In this document: positions 1-11,691 of the stretch, in pieces
Numbering within the stretch: position 1 is the stretch's first letter
How the letters are laid out: every line of letters begins with the position of its first letter
Assembly: GCA_031769625.1 (NCBI GenBank)
Contig: JAUIMM010000040.1
Coordinates: forward strand, 12,340,501 to 12,404,500
Reading direction: 5' to 3'
Length of the DNA: 64,000 nucleotides
DNA from: Taudactylus pleione
Taxonomy: Eukaryota; Chordata; Amphibia; Anura; Myobatrachidae
Translations under genes and position numbers: made by a program
The notes under the pieces: generated by a model
Database searches by the model: none
What the model saw: the letters and a program-made list of their open reading frames with translations, nothing else
Told to the model about the DNA's origin: nothing

Positions 1-121
1 AACCCCCTCAAAGGGCACACCTACCACCCAGACATTATTGACCCATTTGGGAACATTTCTATTGGCTGCCTTTTTCACTGCAAATCGGTGTGGACATAAA
101 CTGAACTGATACTGTTATATA
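1..121 (+). repeat. Partial upstream PLE repeat unit
   Basis: The first 33 bases recur at 150-182 inside the left pseudo-LTR and again in the right pseudo-LTR near 5464. The rest of this stretch (33-121) is not obviously duplicated. The simplest reading is that the window opens inside a partial tandem copy of the PLE terminal repeat, an arrangement typical of Penelope-like elements. The left boundary lies outside the window. Confidence 0.55.
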
Positions 122-560
122 AGGGTACCGTATATATTTATGGAAAGGTAACCCCCTCAAAGGGCACACCTACCACCCAGACAAACTTGGATCCTTCCAT
201 ATAGGACTTAGTCATCAGATATATTTTATCAGATTATTTATTATACTCCTATTACCAGAAAGGAGATATAATAGTTTTTATAATAGCTATTTATATCACT
301 AGACACATTGGTACATTGTGTCTATATAAATTAAATAAATTAAAAGAAATAAAATATTGTTTTATAACATCCATTAGATCTGTCGTCATCTCCACAATTT
401 TTACATCTGTTACATCCCCTATATCATGACAAGGTGAGCGCATGGTACAATATCTATTTTTATCTATATAACTCTTTTGGAGACAGGACATCCCCAGTAC
501 TAAGCTGCTCCCTAAAACAATAAATATCTTGTTGAGCGCTGTTCACATTTTCCACTTCTG
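122..560 (+). repeat. Left pseudo-LTR of PLE-A
   Basis: This copy aligns without gaps to 5436-5874 (constant offset 5314). Only about four substitutions were noticed, near 141-146, 377 and 495. Both copies end with ...TTCCACTTCTG. The minus-strand 66-codon ORF inside it (291-491) is shared by both copies and has no recognisable domain. Confidence 0.85.
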
Positions 561-580
561 AAGATATTGTCTAGTCCATA

Positions 581-1771
581 GTGAATCAGCAGCACTTAAA
601 GATACTCCACTATAGACCATCACATATGGGGATTTTAGATGTTAAGCATAACAGGTTAGATAGGGCAGCCACAGAATTAAGATTTCTTGAAGGTGACACC
701 CTAACAACTTCAATCAGTCTGCATGACACATTTAGTCACTTAGAAAAATTACTTCATAAAGAGACACAAATATGGTGGGATAAATATATACTCAATTGGT
801 ATGCATCCAGGGACATTATCCCAAAAGGCCTGAGCATCAAAAAGGCTCCTACCCACCACATAGAGGATATAAAATTTATGACACAGTGGAACAAAATTCT
901 ACATAATTGCTCAATTGAATTAATCAGATTGATTAACAGAAAACATGAGGAAGACTTACTCACTTTGGCTAGGGAAATACAAATCACAAATGAACAGCTA
1001 GACCCAGTTAGAAACACCATAGAATATACAGAATTTGAATCCATTACCCAGACGAGATTAATCACTAAAGAAAACACACTGATACAAACGAAAATCAATA
1101 CAATTGTCAGGGATAAATTCAAGACTAGAGACATAAGACACTCTCAAAAAAACCCAACAAGGCGACAAATTATTCATAAAAATCAGAAGATTACAACGCA
1201 ATGCGTTAAGTATTTACCTCCCAAATACAAAGACACTGGGTTAACGTATCAAGAATACATGACACTGGTACATCAAAATAAAAATAATAATAAAATATCC
1301 CAAAAACTTCATAATGTAACATTTAAATCCACATCAGATATAGATGAGGACCAGTTGACTACATCCTCAGATTCATCATTCTCTATTTATGATATAGATG
1401 ATGAGTCTGCTTTCAATGAATTGACCAAACTATCATGGAATGGTATTTGGGTCAACACACAAAGAGGAGAAAAACTGAGAAACAAGGCTGAAACGACAGA
1501 CGTATATAATACCATAACAGACAAAATTAATCCATGTGAACAAGACACATTAGTTCCTGATATAAATACTACAACAGAGGAAGGAACAGTACTAAACATA
1601 GCACTAACTACGAACAAACCATGGGGGGACAGTTTTTTAGATTTGGAGGCAGGCGCTCATGCCTGCAGTCCATTAACCACAAATACACCAAAAATCAAGA
1701 GGAAAAACATAGAGTCAGACGAGGATGTAGGGGGGGAAAACATTCCAAAAAAGCTAAAAACAAAGACATAA
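581..1771 (+). CDS. PLE-A N-terminal ORF (396 aa)
   Basis: This is the longest open frame of PLE-A, starting 20 bases after the left pseudo-LTR. The protein is polar and rich in Asn, Lys and Thr. It has a motif like KETQIWWDKYILNWYA near residue 60 and an acidic patch near residues 250-270. It ends with a basic, nuclear-signal-like tail (KIKRKN ... PKKLKTKT). I know this kind of ORF only as the region preceding the RT in vertebrate PLEs and assign no enzymatic role. It overlaps the next coding segment (from 1621) in another frame, so either a frameshift lesion or separate translation joins it to the RT. Confidence 0.6.
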   Translation: MNQQHLKILHYRPSHMGILDVKHNRLDRAATELRFLEGDTLTTSISLHDTFSHLEKLLHKETQIWWDKYILNWYASRDIIPKGLSIKKAPTHHIEDIKFMTQWNKILHNCSIELIRLINRKHEEDLLTLAREIQITNEQLDPVRNTIEYTEFESITQTRLITKENTLIQTKINTIVRDKFKTRDIRHSQKNPTRRQIIHKNQKITTQCVKYLPPKYKDTGLTYQEYMTLVHQNKNNNKISQKLHNVTFKSTSDIDEDQLTTSSDSSFSIYDIDDESAFNELTKLSWNGIWVNTQRGEKLRNKAETTDVYNTITDKINPCEQDTLVPDINTTTEEGTVLNIALTTNKPWGDSFLDLEAGAHACSPLTTNTPKIKRKNIESDEDVGGENIPKKLKTKT

Positions 1772-4270
1772 TACCAAATGTTATGAAGGTCCATGACCAA
1801 AAAGAGTCCTTATGTATTTTTAATTTGAGTAATACCAAATTGAGAACACAACATGAACAAGTCCTATCAAAAGGATTAAAATTTGCACCGACACGTGCAC
1901 CTAATAAATTTGATATATATTGTGATCTGCAGGCATTCTTGAGGAAATTAACACTCAAAAAATACTTTATGAATAACCCAATAATAAAAAAACCATTCAG
2001 AAACAGACAAATTGAAACACACCAATCTCAAACCCAAATCAGATTTTTTTCCGAGCCATTTGAAAAATCATTATATCAAAACTTTTGAGGCTTTGGTTAT
2101 CAAAGATCTCGAACAAATACAACCTGAAAACACTAAGTATAGGAGGACACAACAGCAGGGACAAGTACAAAATATTACTAAAAAAGAGAGACAAGCATTA
2201 ACAGAACTAGAAAGGGATAAGGATATCGTGATTAAACCAGCGGACAAGGGGGGGGGGGAATTGTGATCCTTGATAAAAAGAATTACATTACAGAAGTCCA
2301 CAATATTCTGAGGGATACTAATACATATCAGATACTCAAGGGAGATCCCATACAGAAATAGAAACAAGAACTAGACACCATACTTAAGCAGGGATTCCAG
2401 GATGGTATTCTCTCAAAACAAGAAAGTCACTTTCTAAATAACCCACATCCGGTAACGCCTGTTTTTTACTTTCTCCCCAAGGTCCATAAAGATCCACTGA
2501 ACCCACCTGGGCGTCCGATAGTCTCTGGCATTAAGTCGCTCACAGCAAATTTAGCACAGTACACAGATACTTTTTTACAAAATATAGTCAAGGGACTACG
2601 GGCCTGATTCAGAGCCGGATGCTATTTGCGCTCGCTCATTCAGAAAAAGGGGCCGGCTATTTAAATTGAGCGCTCACTCTTTGCGGTCTGTTGACGCCTT
2701 TATGTCTGAGCGAGTGAACGAAATATGCGCTCGCTATTTTGTAAAGACGCCCCCTGGCCGCTCGCATCATACGTCATCTCCGCTATTTATTTGATTAATC
2801 GAGTACATCGAAAGGCATCTGAACTGCTCGCAGTGCTTGTGTTTGGATTTTCCTACTGCAATCATGCGAACAGTTCAGGCTAAGAAACAACCAAGTGACG
2901 TGGTCGATGACGCTGCTTTGTTAATTATGCACACCCTTAAAATGCCCGTTTTGACCTTTTGGCATGCCTGCGTTCGGATCACCACTCCCCGTTTTCTAGC
3001 ACCTTCCCCTGTTACCACCCACAAACGCCTCATCCTGTCACTCAAATTAGCAGGCATTCGCTATTTTGCGAGCACACAATTTCCGACCGCAATGAATTGT
3101 TCGCGCATGCGTATTACAACCCATATGCATGCGCAGTTGTGCGAACATCGCTCGGAGCGAACGAGCGGCCGCTTACGAGCGGCTCTGAATCAGGCCCTAC
3201 CTTCCTATATTAGGGACACCACAGATATAATTAACACTTTAGAGACAATAGAGTGGCATTCAGATTACTGGTTAGTCACCAGTGACGTGTGCTCACTCTA
3301 TTCGGTTATCAAACATATACAAGGCTTAGAAAGCACCAAATACTTCCTTGAAAAAGACTAACAATTTGAAAAAGCACAGATAGAATTTATCATCAAGGCC
3401 ATTGATTTCATATTGCATCACAATTACCTGTGGTTTGAGGATACATTTTATCTTCAGACCACAGGCACCGCCATGGGATCGAAAGTCACCCTGAGCTATG
3501 CCAACCTGTTCATGGGCAAGTGGGAGGAGGAGCGCATATGGGGGGGCATGGCTTTGGGGCGAATTTGATCCTGTGGTGGAGATACATAGACGACATCATT
3601 TTTATATGGAATGGCACTAAAGCAACTCTCGATGCCTTTCTAGAACATGTTAATGACAATGACCGTAATCTCAAATTTACTACACAGATGAGCAGAGACA
3701 GAGTCATATTCCTGGATCTAGAAATTTTGTTGATTTTATTGATAATAACAGACTACACACTCGGACATATAAAAAGAATGTGGATTTGAATAGTTATATT
3801 CTATCCACTAGTGGCCACTATAAGAGCTGGCTAGACAATATACCCAGGGGACAATTTAGAAGAATATGGAGAAACTGCTCCAAGATTGAGGATTATCAGG
3901 AACAAGGGCGTGAATTAAGTACACAATTCACTAATAAACTATATGACCCTAAATTAATACAACAGGCATTTTTAGAGGCTGGACAATTGGATAGGAGGAC
4001 AATTTTAAACACAAAAAATAATGATGTAACAATATCAACAGCACAACAACAGGATGTCCAATTCATCACTCAATATAATAATATGTGGGTCGCACGATTA
4101 GACCTCTTAAAAATCGCATCTACAAATATATTAGGAACATAAAAATTGGCTATGAGAATCATAGTGTGTCGAAACATTTCAAAGAAGTACACAATTCGGA
4201 CCCTACCAATTTATTTTTTATGGCCATAGAACAACCGCAAGCCAATTGGAGGGGGCGGAGATCATCTTAG
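1621..4270 (+). pseudogene. PLE-A reverse transcriptase/GIY-YIG remnant
   Basis: The segments in order are: an N-terminal PLE signature (FNLSNTKL ... VLSKGLKFAPT, 1820-1890); the RT entry block (DIVIKPADKGGG, ~2220, broken at a run of G); FLPKVHKDP and GRPIVSG (~2465-2530); TTGTAMGSK (~3460); the catalytic RYIDDIIF (~3580); and LDNIPRGQFRRIWRNC (~3830). Last comes VGRTIRPLKNRI ... HFKEVHNS (~4085-4200), the middle of a GIY-YIG nuclease. About 150 residues of linker and the first part of the nuclease are missing before 4085. Several frames must be joined, there are in-frame stops (near 2360 and 3360), and a MITE interrupts the RT at 2600. Confidence 0.85.
2600..3197. mobile_element. Harbinger MITE, 598 bp, in PLE-A RT
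   Basis: It begins GGGCCTGATTCAGAGCCGGA and ends CGGCTCTGAATCAGGCCC, an inverted pair. The 3-bp TAC at 2597-2599 is repeated at 3198-3200, as expected for PIF/Harbinger. Internal sequence near 2990-3060 resembles the right end of the 7.5-kb Harbinger at 12294-19782. Removing the element and one TAC rejoins the RT reading. The ORFs inside it are not PLE sequence and look spurious. Confidence 0.9.
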
Positions 4271-5435
4271 AACTATAGATAAAAATGAGATGGGTTTTCA
4301 TTTTACACACCACGACCCCAAAGGGATTGAATATTGAATTTAATAATAGAATATTAATTAATATCAATATATAGGGACTCTTTTATCTTTAATAACTTTG
4401 AGTGCTCATGTACATCAAACGGATTAAATATAGGAAGTTAATTGATGCAAAATTAGATTTATGGACTAATGATTCACATATAGATAATATGTAGGATTAT
4501 AAACGTTGAAGATTACTAAGGATTAATAACAATAAAAAATAAAATATATTTAATTACATACAGACAGTATTTCCTCTTTTATATCTTGCACAACACAATC
4601 TGACAAATTCAGAGACTGGATACAGTACCATAAAAAAGAAAAAGTCTGGCACACCACAACTTTAAAATAATATGCTGGGGATTTATTTTTTTTTTATATT
4701 TTTTTATCTGTACACTGGCTTATTCATCATTTAAATTTTCCTTTTTCTTTAATTTGATCTGTATTGAGCGATCAATAAACCATTCATATCAGCTAATTTT
4801 ACTATAATCTTTATAAAGTCAGAACAACAGCTGAAAATGTTTCATAAAGACGATTGAGTCAGCAAACTCATTATTGAGGGACACACCTACCTGATAGATG
4901 ATTGGCTGCCTGGTTACATATCAACTAGCCAACATCAGAACACACCCATCCTTGAAGAAGGCCTGATTGGCCGAAACGTGTCGACACCCACTTTTACCTA
5001 CATGTGACGAAGGAAGCAAAGCCTCATGCACAGCCTCAGGCTGCTACTCCTTATCCTCAAAACTGGAAACAGCACCCATCTCCGTCACACTACAGAGCAG
5101 CGTGTATTAGAGCCAGAGGGTTGAGCAAGCGGTCTGGCTGGACTGACTGCGACAACTCACATCACAGCGCACCGCTCCCCTCCTCTACACATTGTATGGA
5201 CAGCGCAACACGTGACATTCATTGAACACGCCTACCGGTAAGCCCCGCAAGCGGGACGCTGTAGTCATACTGTGCATGGCTCACATTGCCACCGGGACAT
5301 TGCATCAGACGGTGCAGGGACACGTATGTATATATTTGCATACGGAGAGCTACCTTTCTATACAAGGTTACCCTTACTTCCCTAGCACACTACAAGTAGC
5401 CAAAGAGACACACATGTATCTGTCTTTTTAGACAT
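4270..5435 (+). other. PLE-A 3' non-coding region
   Basis: No coding signature was seen between the end of the endonuclease remnant and the right pseudo-LTR. The stretch 4270-4760 is A/T-rich; 4990-5430 is more mixed. The hammerhead-like fold at 4951-4982 lies here. Confidence 0.5.
4951..4990 (+). other. Degenerate hammerhead-like motif in PLE-A tail
   Basis: A UUGAAGA block (4952-4958, against the CUGANGA core) is followed by a GGCC/GGCC hairpin (4960-4963 with 4969-4972) and then GAAACGUGUC. This is the order of a hammerhead core with a minimal helix III. The first core base is U instead of C, and I could not pair the flanks into helix I. It is a relic at best. Confidence 0.35.
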
Positions 5436-5874
5436 AGGGTACCGTATATATTTACGGGAAGGTAACCCCCTCAAAGGGCACACCTACCACCCAGACAAAC
5501 TTGGATCCTTCCATATAGGACTTAGTCATCAGATATATTTTATCAGATTATTTATTATACTCCTATTACCAGAAAGGAGATATAATAGTTTTTATAATAG
5601 CTATTTATATCACTAGACACATTGGTACATTGTGTCTATATAAATTAAATAAATTAAAAGAAATAAAATATTGTTTTATAACATCCATTAGATCTGTCGT
5701 CAGCTCCACAATTTTTACATCTGTTACATCCCCTATATCATGACAAGGTGAGCGCATGGTACAATATCTATTTTTATCTATATAACTCTTTTGGAGACAG
5801 GACATCACCAGTACTAAGCTGCTCCCTAAAACAATAAATATCTTGTTGAGCGCTGTTCACATTTTCCACTTCTG
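5436..5874 (+). repeat. Right pseudo-LTR of PLE-A
   Basis: This is the downstream partner of 122-560, about 99% identical by eye. It follows a 1.1-kb non-coding 3' region and is followed by sequence with no counterpart on the left side. It therefore marks the right edge of the element. Confidence 0.85.
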
Positions 5875-7230
5875 GTGAGACTAATAAAAGCAATCTCCAA
5901 TGGCAGCAGATGTACTTACTCTCATCAACACTCATCTGTAGGTTTCAATAGCTAAAATGATCAAGCAACTGCTGTACCCACTCCTATCCAAAGTATGGGC
6001 ATGCAGCTACAATTGCAGCTGTAGTCAGACTGGCTGTGATTGTGGGGGACCCGCTTGTGGTCTCCTGTCTGTGAGTAGTATCCACCGCAGCACTGTGCTA
6101 GCTACTAATCTGTTAGAAGTGCTGCTGTACACAGTAAGTGAGCGATGTAGGTATTAGGTGCCAAAATGACCGGCTAGTCTGGTTCAGGCTTGGTTGCAAT
6201 CGCTTTGCCAGGACATCTCCACTGGGACGATGTTAGCACTCTTAGTAAGTGCTAGGACTAGTTAAATCAGCTTGGGCTTTGTATAGGAGTAAACATGAGG
6301 CCAGCTTGATCTTCAATTCCATTTTTTCTGTAAACCCTGATTTAGCGCACTGTTTTTATATCCTTTTTGTCTTGACAAATACTAAATTAATGTATTTGTG
6401 TTGATTTAATGGTCTTAGGGCCTTATTCATATGTGCACTGCTGAACGCAGATTCCCGATGGTCGGGAATCTGCACAGGTGCCTGACCTGTACTGCACATG
6501 TGGCAGCAGACTGTCGGTGATTGACAGTCTCCTGCCGTTCATGGGCGGCGACAGCCTCCATTTCTGAAACGGAGGTGTGTCGCCACCATTGTGGGGAGGG
6601 AAGAGGCCAAGATCTCCGTCGGCTGACAGAGATTTCCTAGCTTATTTCTTGTATCTGTGGCGGCCGGCTTGCATGACACCATGGGTCACTTAGGCACCCG
6701 ATGTTAGCACAGATTATCCGAAGCTGTGTCCTTGGACGTAGCTCGGGTAACTAATGCATGCAGGAGGCATGATGCCTCCTTCTGCATTACCATATTTGCA
6801 AGGACATTTTTAGCATTTTATCGCTGGGAATAGTCATGACCGTATGTTTAATTACTTCCAGGAGCTCTGAATCATACTCTCTTGATTTAATTTAACTATC
6901 ATTTTATCCATCTGTATGTGCATCTCTGTATCTTCACTGCATATTCTCCGTACCCTCAACATTTGTGAAAAGAGCAGCCACATTTGAATGGGTTTAGGGT
7001 GAAAACTCTTGGGTGATCAGTGGTGCTAAGTTTGTTTTCACGTTTTTGAATAGTGACATCAAGATCCATTTTGTATGAAAATTTTATTGGACTGTTTTTA
7101 CGTCTATCTAATACTCTCTGCATATTATTCTCAGCCGGGCCCTACTTCCAGTCCACAGTAGCAAGCTATCATATATGTACCATAAGTTGTATAAGACATG
7201 CTGTAAAATAATTTCATCAGAAAATAACAC
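5875..7230. other. No identified feature
   Basis: No coding domain was recognised. The stretch 6419-6790 has the look of an anuran MITE: it opens GGGCCTTATTCATATG and contains small hairpins such as CCCGATGGTCGGG. I could not find a matching inverted right end, so it is not called as an element. Confidence 0.5.
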
Positions 7231-8300
7231 TTATTTTTTAATTCCAAACATAAACAAAGTTCTATATGATGGGGCCACATTGGACCCCATCACACATCCT
7301 GATGTTTGCAAATAGTAACAGTCATCGAAATAAAAATCATTTATATTGAGGTCTATCTCCAACAGCTCACAGTAGAAAATAATATCAGGGCCAGTATAAA
7401 GGGGATTGTCTGTAATTAAACCATGGAGCATGGGCGTAACTCAATTAATTAACATCTATGCTACATAAAATGCACTCATAAGGGATGTTGGTGATGTTAT
7501 TCGATGGTAGGAGAAGTGATGTAATGTCCTTAAGAAAAAAAACTTTGAAGCTTGTACAAAGGGTTGGAGATATATGTCACAATACATGGATTAAAATAGC
7601 AACCCCCGTGCTGAGATAATAGGTCTTTGCTGTATATATAGTAATGGTTTGATAGGAAAGTCATTACTTCACATATACTTTATCTTTATAGAGATGGTAG
7701 AATTTTCAATGGCTGTTTGCAATAAAGTGTCCACTTCTCTATTAATCCCATTGTTGGTTCAGATTATAAGATTTTATAGGTCTTTTTGTCTGCTAACTGG
7801 TGGTAGATTTCTATGTTGTAATGTGCCAGATTCTGGATCACTATGGACCCTCCTTGTCTGCAGAGTTATGGTGATGTCTTCCCTTTGGATTAAAGATTTA
7901 AGAGCTCTGAATTCCAATCCTTGAGATTGGAGAAATATTTTTGCGTTTGAGTATCTTGATTGCCCACAGTTGTATCCACCAATCTAATGAAAATTTTGAT
8001 TGAAGTGTTAGTAGATCATAGATCAAAATTAGATTTAGGTATTAGTTTATGTAATTCAACTGAAATTATTTCCTTATTACCCTTTTTGGGGATAGGCTGC
8101 AAAACACTCAAGTTTAAGTTGTCTATTTAGTTTGTAATTCTCATTTTCCCCCAAAAAATGGATCAAAGGTTGTAGTTGGTACAAAACTCGAAAACCTTTT
8201 GCAACACATTAATTATTTCTTGTGTAAGGGGAGTTGAAGAAAGATTAAACTATCTTTTTTGGAGTTTTGCCTTTTATAGTGGCCACCTCTTCTGGTTTAT
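7231..8300 (-). pseudogene. PLE-B: decayed PLE reverse transcriptase fragment
   Basis: On the minus strand, pieces in different frames resemble the PLE RT. An entry region with KTYKIL lies near 7800-7750. An open segment at 7431-7231 carries YYLQTSGCVMGSNVAPSYRTLFM, the block just before the catalytic motif. Many stops and frameshifts separate the pieces. The catalytic aspartates and the endonuclease were not seen. It is older than the other PLE copies here. Confidence 0.65.
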
Positions 8301-8329
8301 TTTGCATTATTGCATTTTGTGCGTGTCAC

Positions 8330-9260
8330 TTTTGGACTTTTGAACAGAGCAGCGAGTAATACAGGTATCCCGCTTGGAATCTGCTGACAGATGCTGCAAA
8401 CTGATTACCAGAGCTGGGTCACTGGAGCCTAAACCCTCAAAAAGGAATCTAGATTCAGCACCAAATTCCCATGCAACCAGAGTGAACGCTGGAGCAGAAA
8501 CTCATCACAAACAATAACACTCAAAGAAAGTACGCTCAGGGCAACAACCACCATCGAAAGAAGTACAGATTGTAAAGTGAGTAGAGAGACTCAGAGTAGG
8601 TCCGAAGCTGTGATGCTTACAATAAGCAATGTAAATTGTAGAGGGGAAAGGTAATCTGAAGTACTATGAAAGTATTTTCCACTTGAACGCACAATGAGCA
8701 GGAGAGTTGTACTCAGTGGATATGCTTGTAGTTTGGATCTCTGTAGGCAGTAGACTTGGCACTTGGAAACACTAGGAAAGTCTTTAGGATGCCCAGGAGG
8801 CTTCAGACTACTATGCAGCCGGAAATAGGGATAGGTCACAGACTTGGAGCTTATTTGAACTGGATTGGGACTGGAGGTAACAGACATGGCACCAGATTGG
8901 ATCTGGAGGCTTGGACCAGATTGCGATCAGAGGTGACATCAGCTTAGCCAGAATGGAACCAGAGACTTAAACCTAAATGGAACTGTAGAGGATTGCAGTC
9001 AGTTGAAGTGGAACCACAGAATTGAATAAGAGAGACAGCAGCAAACAAGAGTGGAACTGCAGGCTTGAACCGGAGGCAGTATCCGTGTTACTCCCAGAAT
9101 TGCCTGATTTGTTGGATGAATCAAAATGTTAGCCAGGCCTATACTATTGCGTTGTACTGTACCTTGAATGCCTCTTGTCAGCCAACCATTCATGTTAAGT
9201 AATTCATAATCCCGAATTCTCCTTGACCAGCTTTTCATTCTTATATTTATTAAGATCTTT
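8330..9260. repeat. Purine-rich degenerate repeat tract, possible LTR piece
   Basis: The section 8850-9060 consists of loosely repeated phrases built on 'tggaac', 'ggcttgg' and 'ccagattgg', with no clean period. The texture resembles the degenerate repeats inside LTRs of Ty3/Gypsy elements, but no LTR ends or target duplication were found. Confidence 0.25.
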
Positions 9261-9524
9261 TTTTATAGTTATCTATTAGGTCTTGTTAGTAGTTTCAAAT
9301 TCTGCATTTCTCTTTATAATTTTGTTAATCTCTGTTTGTATACAGAGATCTTTATGGTGATGGGAGCAATGGATGTGATGTCATCACCCGCGTGCATCGG
9401 TTGGAGGCACGCCGGAGAACATGGCAACGTGGTGGAGGGAAACACTTATTTAAGGTGAGTTGTTTTTCATGTATGTATCAACATTGAAATGTTGGCATAA
9501 CAGGTGGTCCTGTCATTATTTTAT

Positions 9525-10287
9525 CAATCACTGAGTGCCGCCAATACTGTATGTACAGATTATTTGCATCACTGTGTCAGTTCTATCACACCTGGGTTCC
9601 ACTGGTTCTGCCAGTTCTGAGTTGATGGCTCTGCTGGACATCTTCTGATTTTGAAGGGAAGTAAGCATAATGTTTCTTTCATCTGATGCACGAAGTTTCC
9701 TTGGCCGACCACTGCGTCTACGGTCCGCAACGTTGCCCATTTCTTTGTGCTTCTTCAAAAGAGCTTGAACAGCACATCTTGAAACTCCAGTCAGCTTTGA
9801 GAGACCTTGCTGATGCAGTTTAATTAACTCAATTCTGTTTGCTGTGCTCAGTCTTGCCATGGTGTATGCCCTGTGGCATGAAATGGTCTTCCACAACCTC
9901 ACAGTTGTAGCAGAGTTTGGCTGTTCCTCACACAGTTTAAAGCCTCCTACACAGCCTTATCTGTTTCAGCTAATAGCTATGTTTCAACCTACATATGAAA
10001 ATGATAATCATTATCACCTGTTTGGTATGATTGGTTAATCATACACCTGACTATAATCCTACAAAATCCCTGACTTTGTGCAAGTGTACCTAGAAGAATT
10101 GATGCTGTTTTGAATGCAAAAGGTGGCCACACCAAATATAGATTTGATTTAGATTTTTCTTCTGTTTATTCACTTTGCATTTTGTTAATTGATAAAAAGA
10201 ACTATTAACACTTCTACAGTATTTTTGAAAGCATTCTTACTTTGCAGCATTTTTTCCACACCTGCCTAAAACTTTTGCACAGTATTG
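9525..10287 (-). mobile_element. Tc1/mariner-like element, 5' half
   Basis: The right edge, AAAACTTTTGCACAGTA (10268-10284), is the typical outer end of vertebrate Tc1-like elements. A long AT-rich terminal repeat follows inward, then the minus-strand transposase start. The element is cut off within the transposase near 9525, so its other terminus and the catalytic DDE domain are absent. Confidence 0.75.
9528..9860 (-). pseudogene. Tc1-like transposase, N-terminal fragment
   Basis: The start MARLSTANRIELI at 9860 opens a paired-type helix-turn-helix (LTGVSRCAVQALLKKH) followed by a GRPRKL AT-hook-like motif and MSSRAINSEL. These are the DNA-binding half of a Tc1-family transposase. About five residues appear deleted after HQQGLS. 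The reading turns unrelated after SELAE, so the protein ends near residue 100 without any DDE residues. An upstream in-frame Met at 9902 exists, but homology begins at 9860. Confidence 0.8.
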
Positions 10288-11087
10288 GGCAGCAATCACA
10301 TTTTCAGATGACAAAAGAAAGGTTTATTTGTATTAGCACAGCATGTTATAACACAGATGCACTTTGTGTCCGACAGCCTTTTCAGTCACCTTGTAATTCT
10401 CATAAGGGGCCAGTGGTGCTGGAAACGGCTGTCAGGCACAAAGTAATACAGAGAAGCAACCTTTGAGCTGTGTTTTGGACTGGCTTGGTAGCTTCTCAGC
10501 TTCCTCTGGCCGGGCAGAAAATGATCACACCCTGCATGGTGTTCTGGGATGGCCAGGTGGCTCCTCAGTTTTCCTCTGAAGAAGTCCTTATTGAAACGCA
10601 TTAGAGAGGGTCTGGTGGAGTTCCCCACTCTGTCACAAAGCAGACTTTTCAGCATTTCTGTGGTTGCCAAGACAGGAGAGGTAATTCCCAGCAAACAGCT
10701 TGTGTACAGAAGTGGCTCTATGTGCACACACTTTGACTTGACAATTTTTCTGGGGCGGCTGCCAACCTGCTGCTCATAGGTAAAATACACCACTGACAGT
10801 GACCATGTTAATATTAATAATGTTTTTATGAGAATATCAACATTGTCATAATATCGACAGAGGACATGTTGACATGTTCATCATGGTCAACAGTCACCAT
10901 ATCGACATTTAGCTTATCAATACTGAAATGTCACAATGTCATCAGTCCAGTTTAAGGTATACCTAACCCTAATGATAACTCTAGCAATTAAATTTTCATT
11001 ATATCAGCATGCCATACAGTATGTTGTCATTTTAATTCATGTCAACATTTTCCCAGATATTGAAATGTTAGATGTTGATATTTTAAC
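10288..11087. other. No gene; GTCAACA/TGTTGAC-rich repeat at 10800-11087
   Basis: The first 500 bases show no recognised element. From about 10800 the sequence is dense in TGTTGACA, GTCAACA and ATATCGACA words, and this resumes at 11692-11780 beyond the MITE. It looks like an older interspersed repeat that served as the MITE's target. Its own ends were not defined. Confidence 0.4.
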
Positions 11088-11090
11088 TAT

Positions 11091-11688
11091 GGGCCTGATT
11101 CAGAGCCGGACGCTATTTGCGCTCGCTCGTTCATTAAAAAGGGGTGGCTATTCAAATGAACCATTCGCACTTTGTGGTCTGTTCACGCCTCTATGTCTGA
11201 ACGAGCAAACAAAACTTGCGGTCGTAATTTTGAAAAAGACGCCCCCTGGCCGCTCGCACCATACGTCATGTCCGCTATTTAATAGATTAATCGAGTACAT
11301 CGAACAGCATATGAACTGCTCGCTATTCTTGTGGTTGGTTTTTCCTACCACAATCTTGCGAGCAGTTCTGACTATAAATCAACCAAGTGACGTGGTTAAT
11401 GAAGCTCCTGTATTAATTATGCACACCCATAAAACGCCCGTTTTGACCTTTAAGCACGCCTGCATTCTGATTTCCACTCCCAGTTTTCAAGCACCTTCCC
11501 CTGTTACCACCCACATACGCCTCCTCCTGTCACTCAAAATAGCAGGCATTCACTATTAGCGAACAAACGATTTTTGGCCGCACTGACTGGTTCGCGCATG
11601 CGTATTAAAATCCGTATGCATGCGCAGTTGTGCGAACATTGGTCGGAACGAACGAGCGGCCGCTTACGAGCGGCTCTGAATCAGGCCC
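11091..11688. mobile_element. Harbinger MITE, 598 bp
   Basis: It has the same termini and exactly the same length as the MITE at 2600-3197, and similar internal sequence throughout. The TAT at 11088-11090 is duplicated at 11689-11691. It has no transposase and depends on a Harbinger supplied in trans. Confidence 0.9.
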
Positions 11689-11691
11689 TAT

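Larger units (their letters stand above)
122..5874 (+). mobile_element. Penelope-like element PLE-A with pseudo-LTRs, inactivated
   Basis: A 439-bp direct repeat (122-560 and 5436-5874) encloses an ORF for an N-terminal region, a reverse transcriptase with YIDD and the tail of a GIY-YIG endonuclease. This order and the LTR-like repeats fit a GIY-YIG Penelope-like retroelement. The coding part has several frameshifts and stops, an internal deletion before the endonuclease, and a Harbinger MITE at 2600-3197. It should therefore be unable to make its own enzyme. I saw no clear target-site duplication. Confidence 0.88.

Noticed and set aside
2837..3361. 174-aa plus-strand ORF
   Set aside because: Mostly inside the Harbinger MITE; only its last part is PLE-A RT read-through.
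10573..10612. CTGAAGA ... GAAACGCAT phrase, possible hammerhead
   Set aside because: Helix I and helix II pairing could not be made convincing, and no PLE sequence adjoins it.
10936..11559. 207-aa plus-strand ORF
   Set aside because: It runs from an old repeat into a non-coding MITE and matches nothing known; the MITE copy at 2600 does not keep the same frame.
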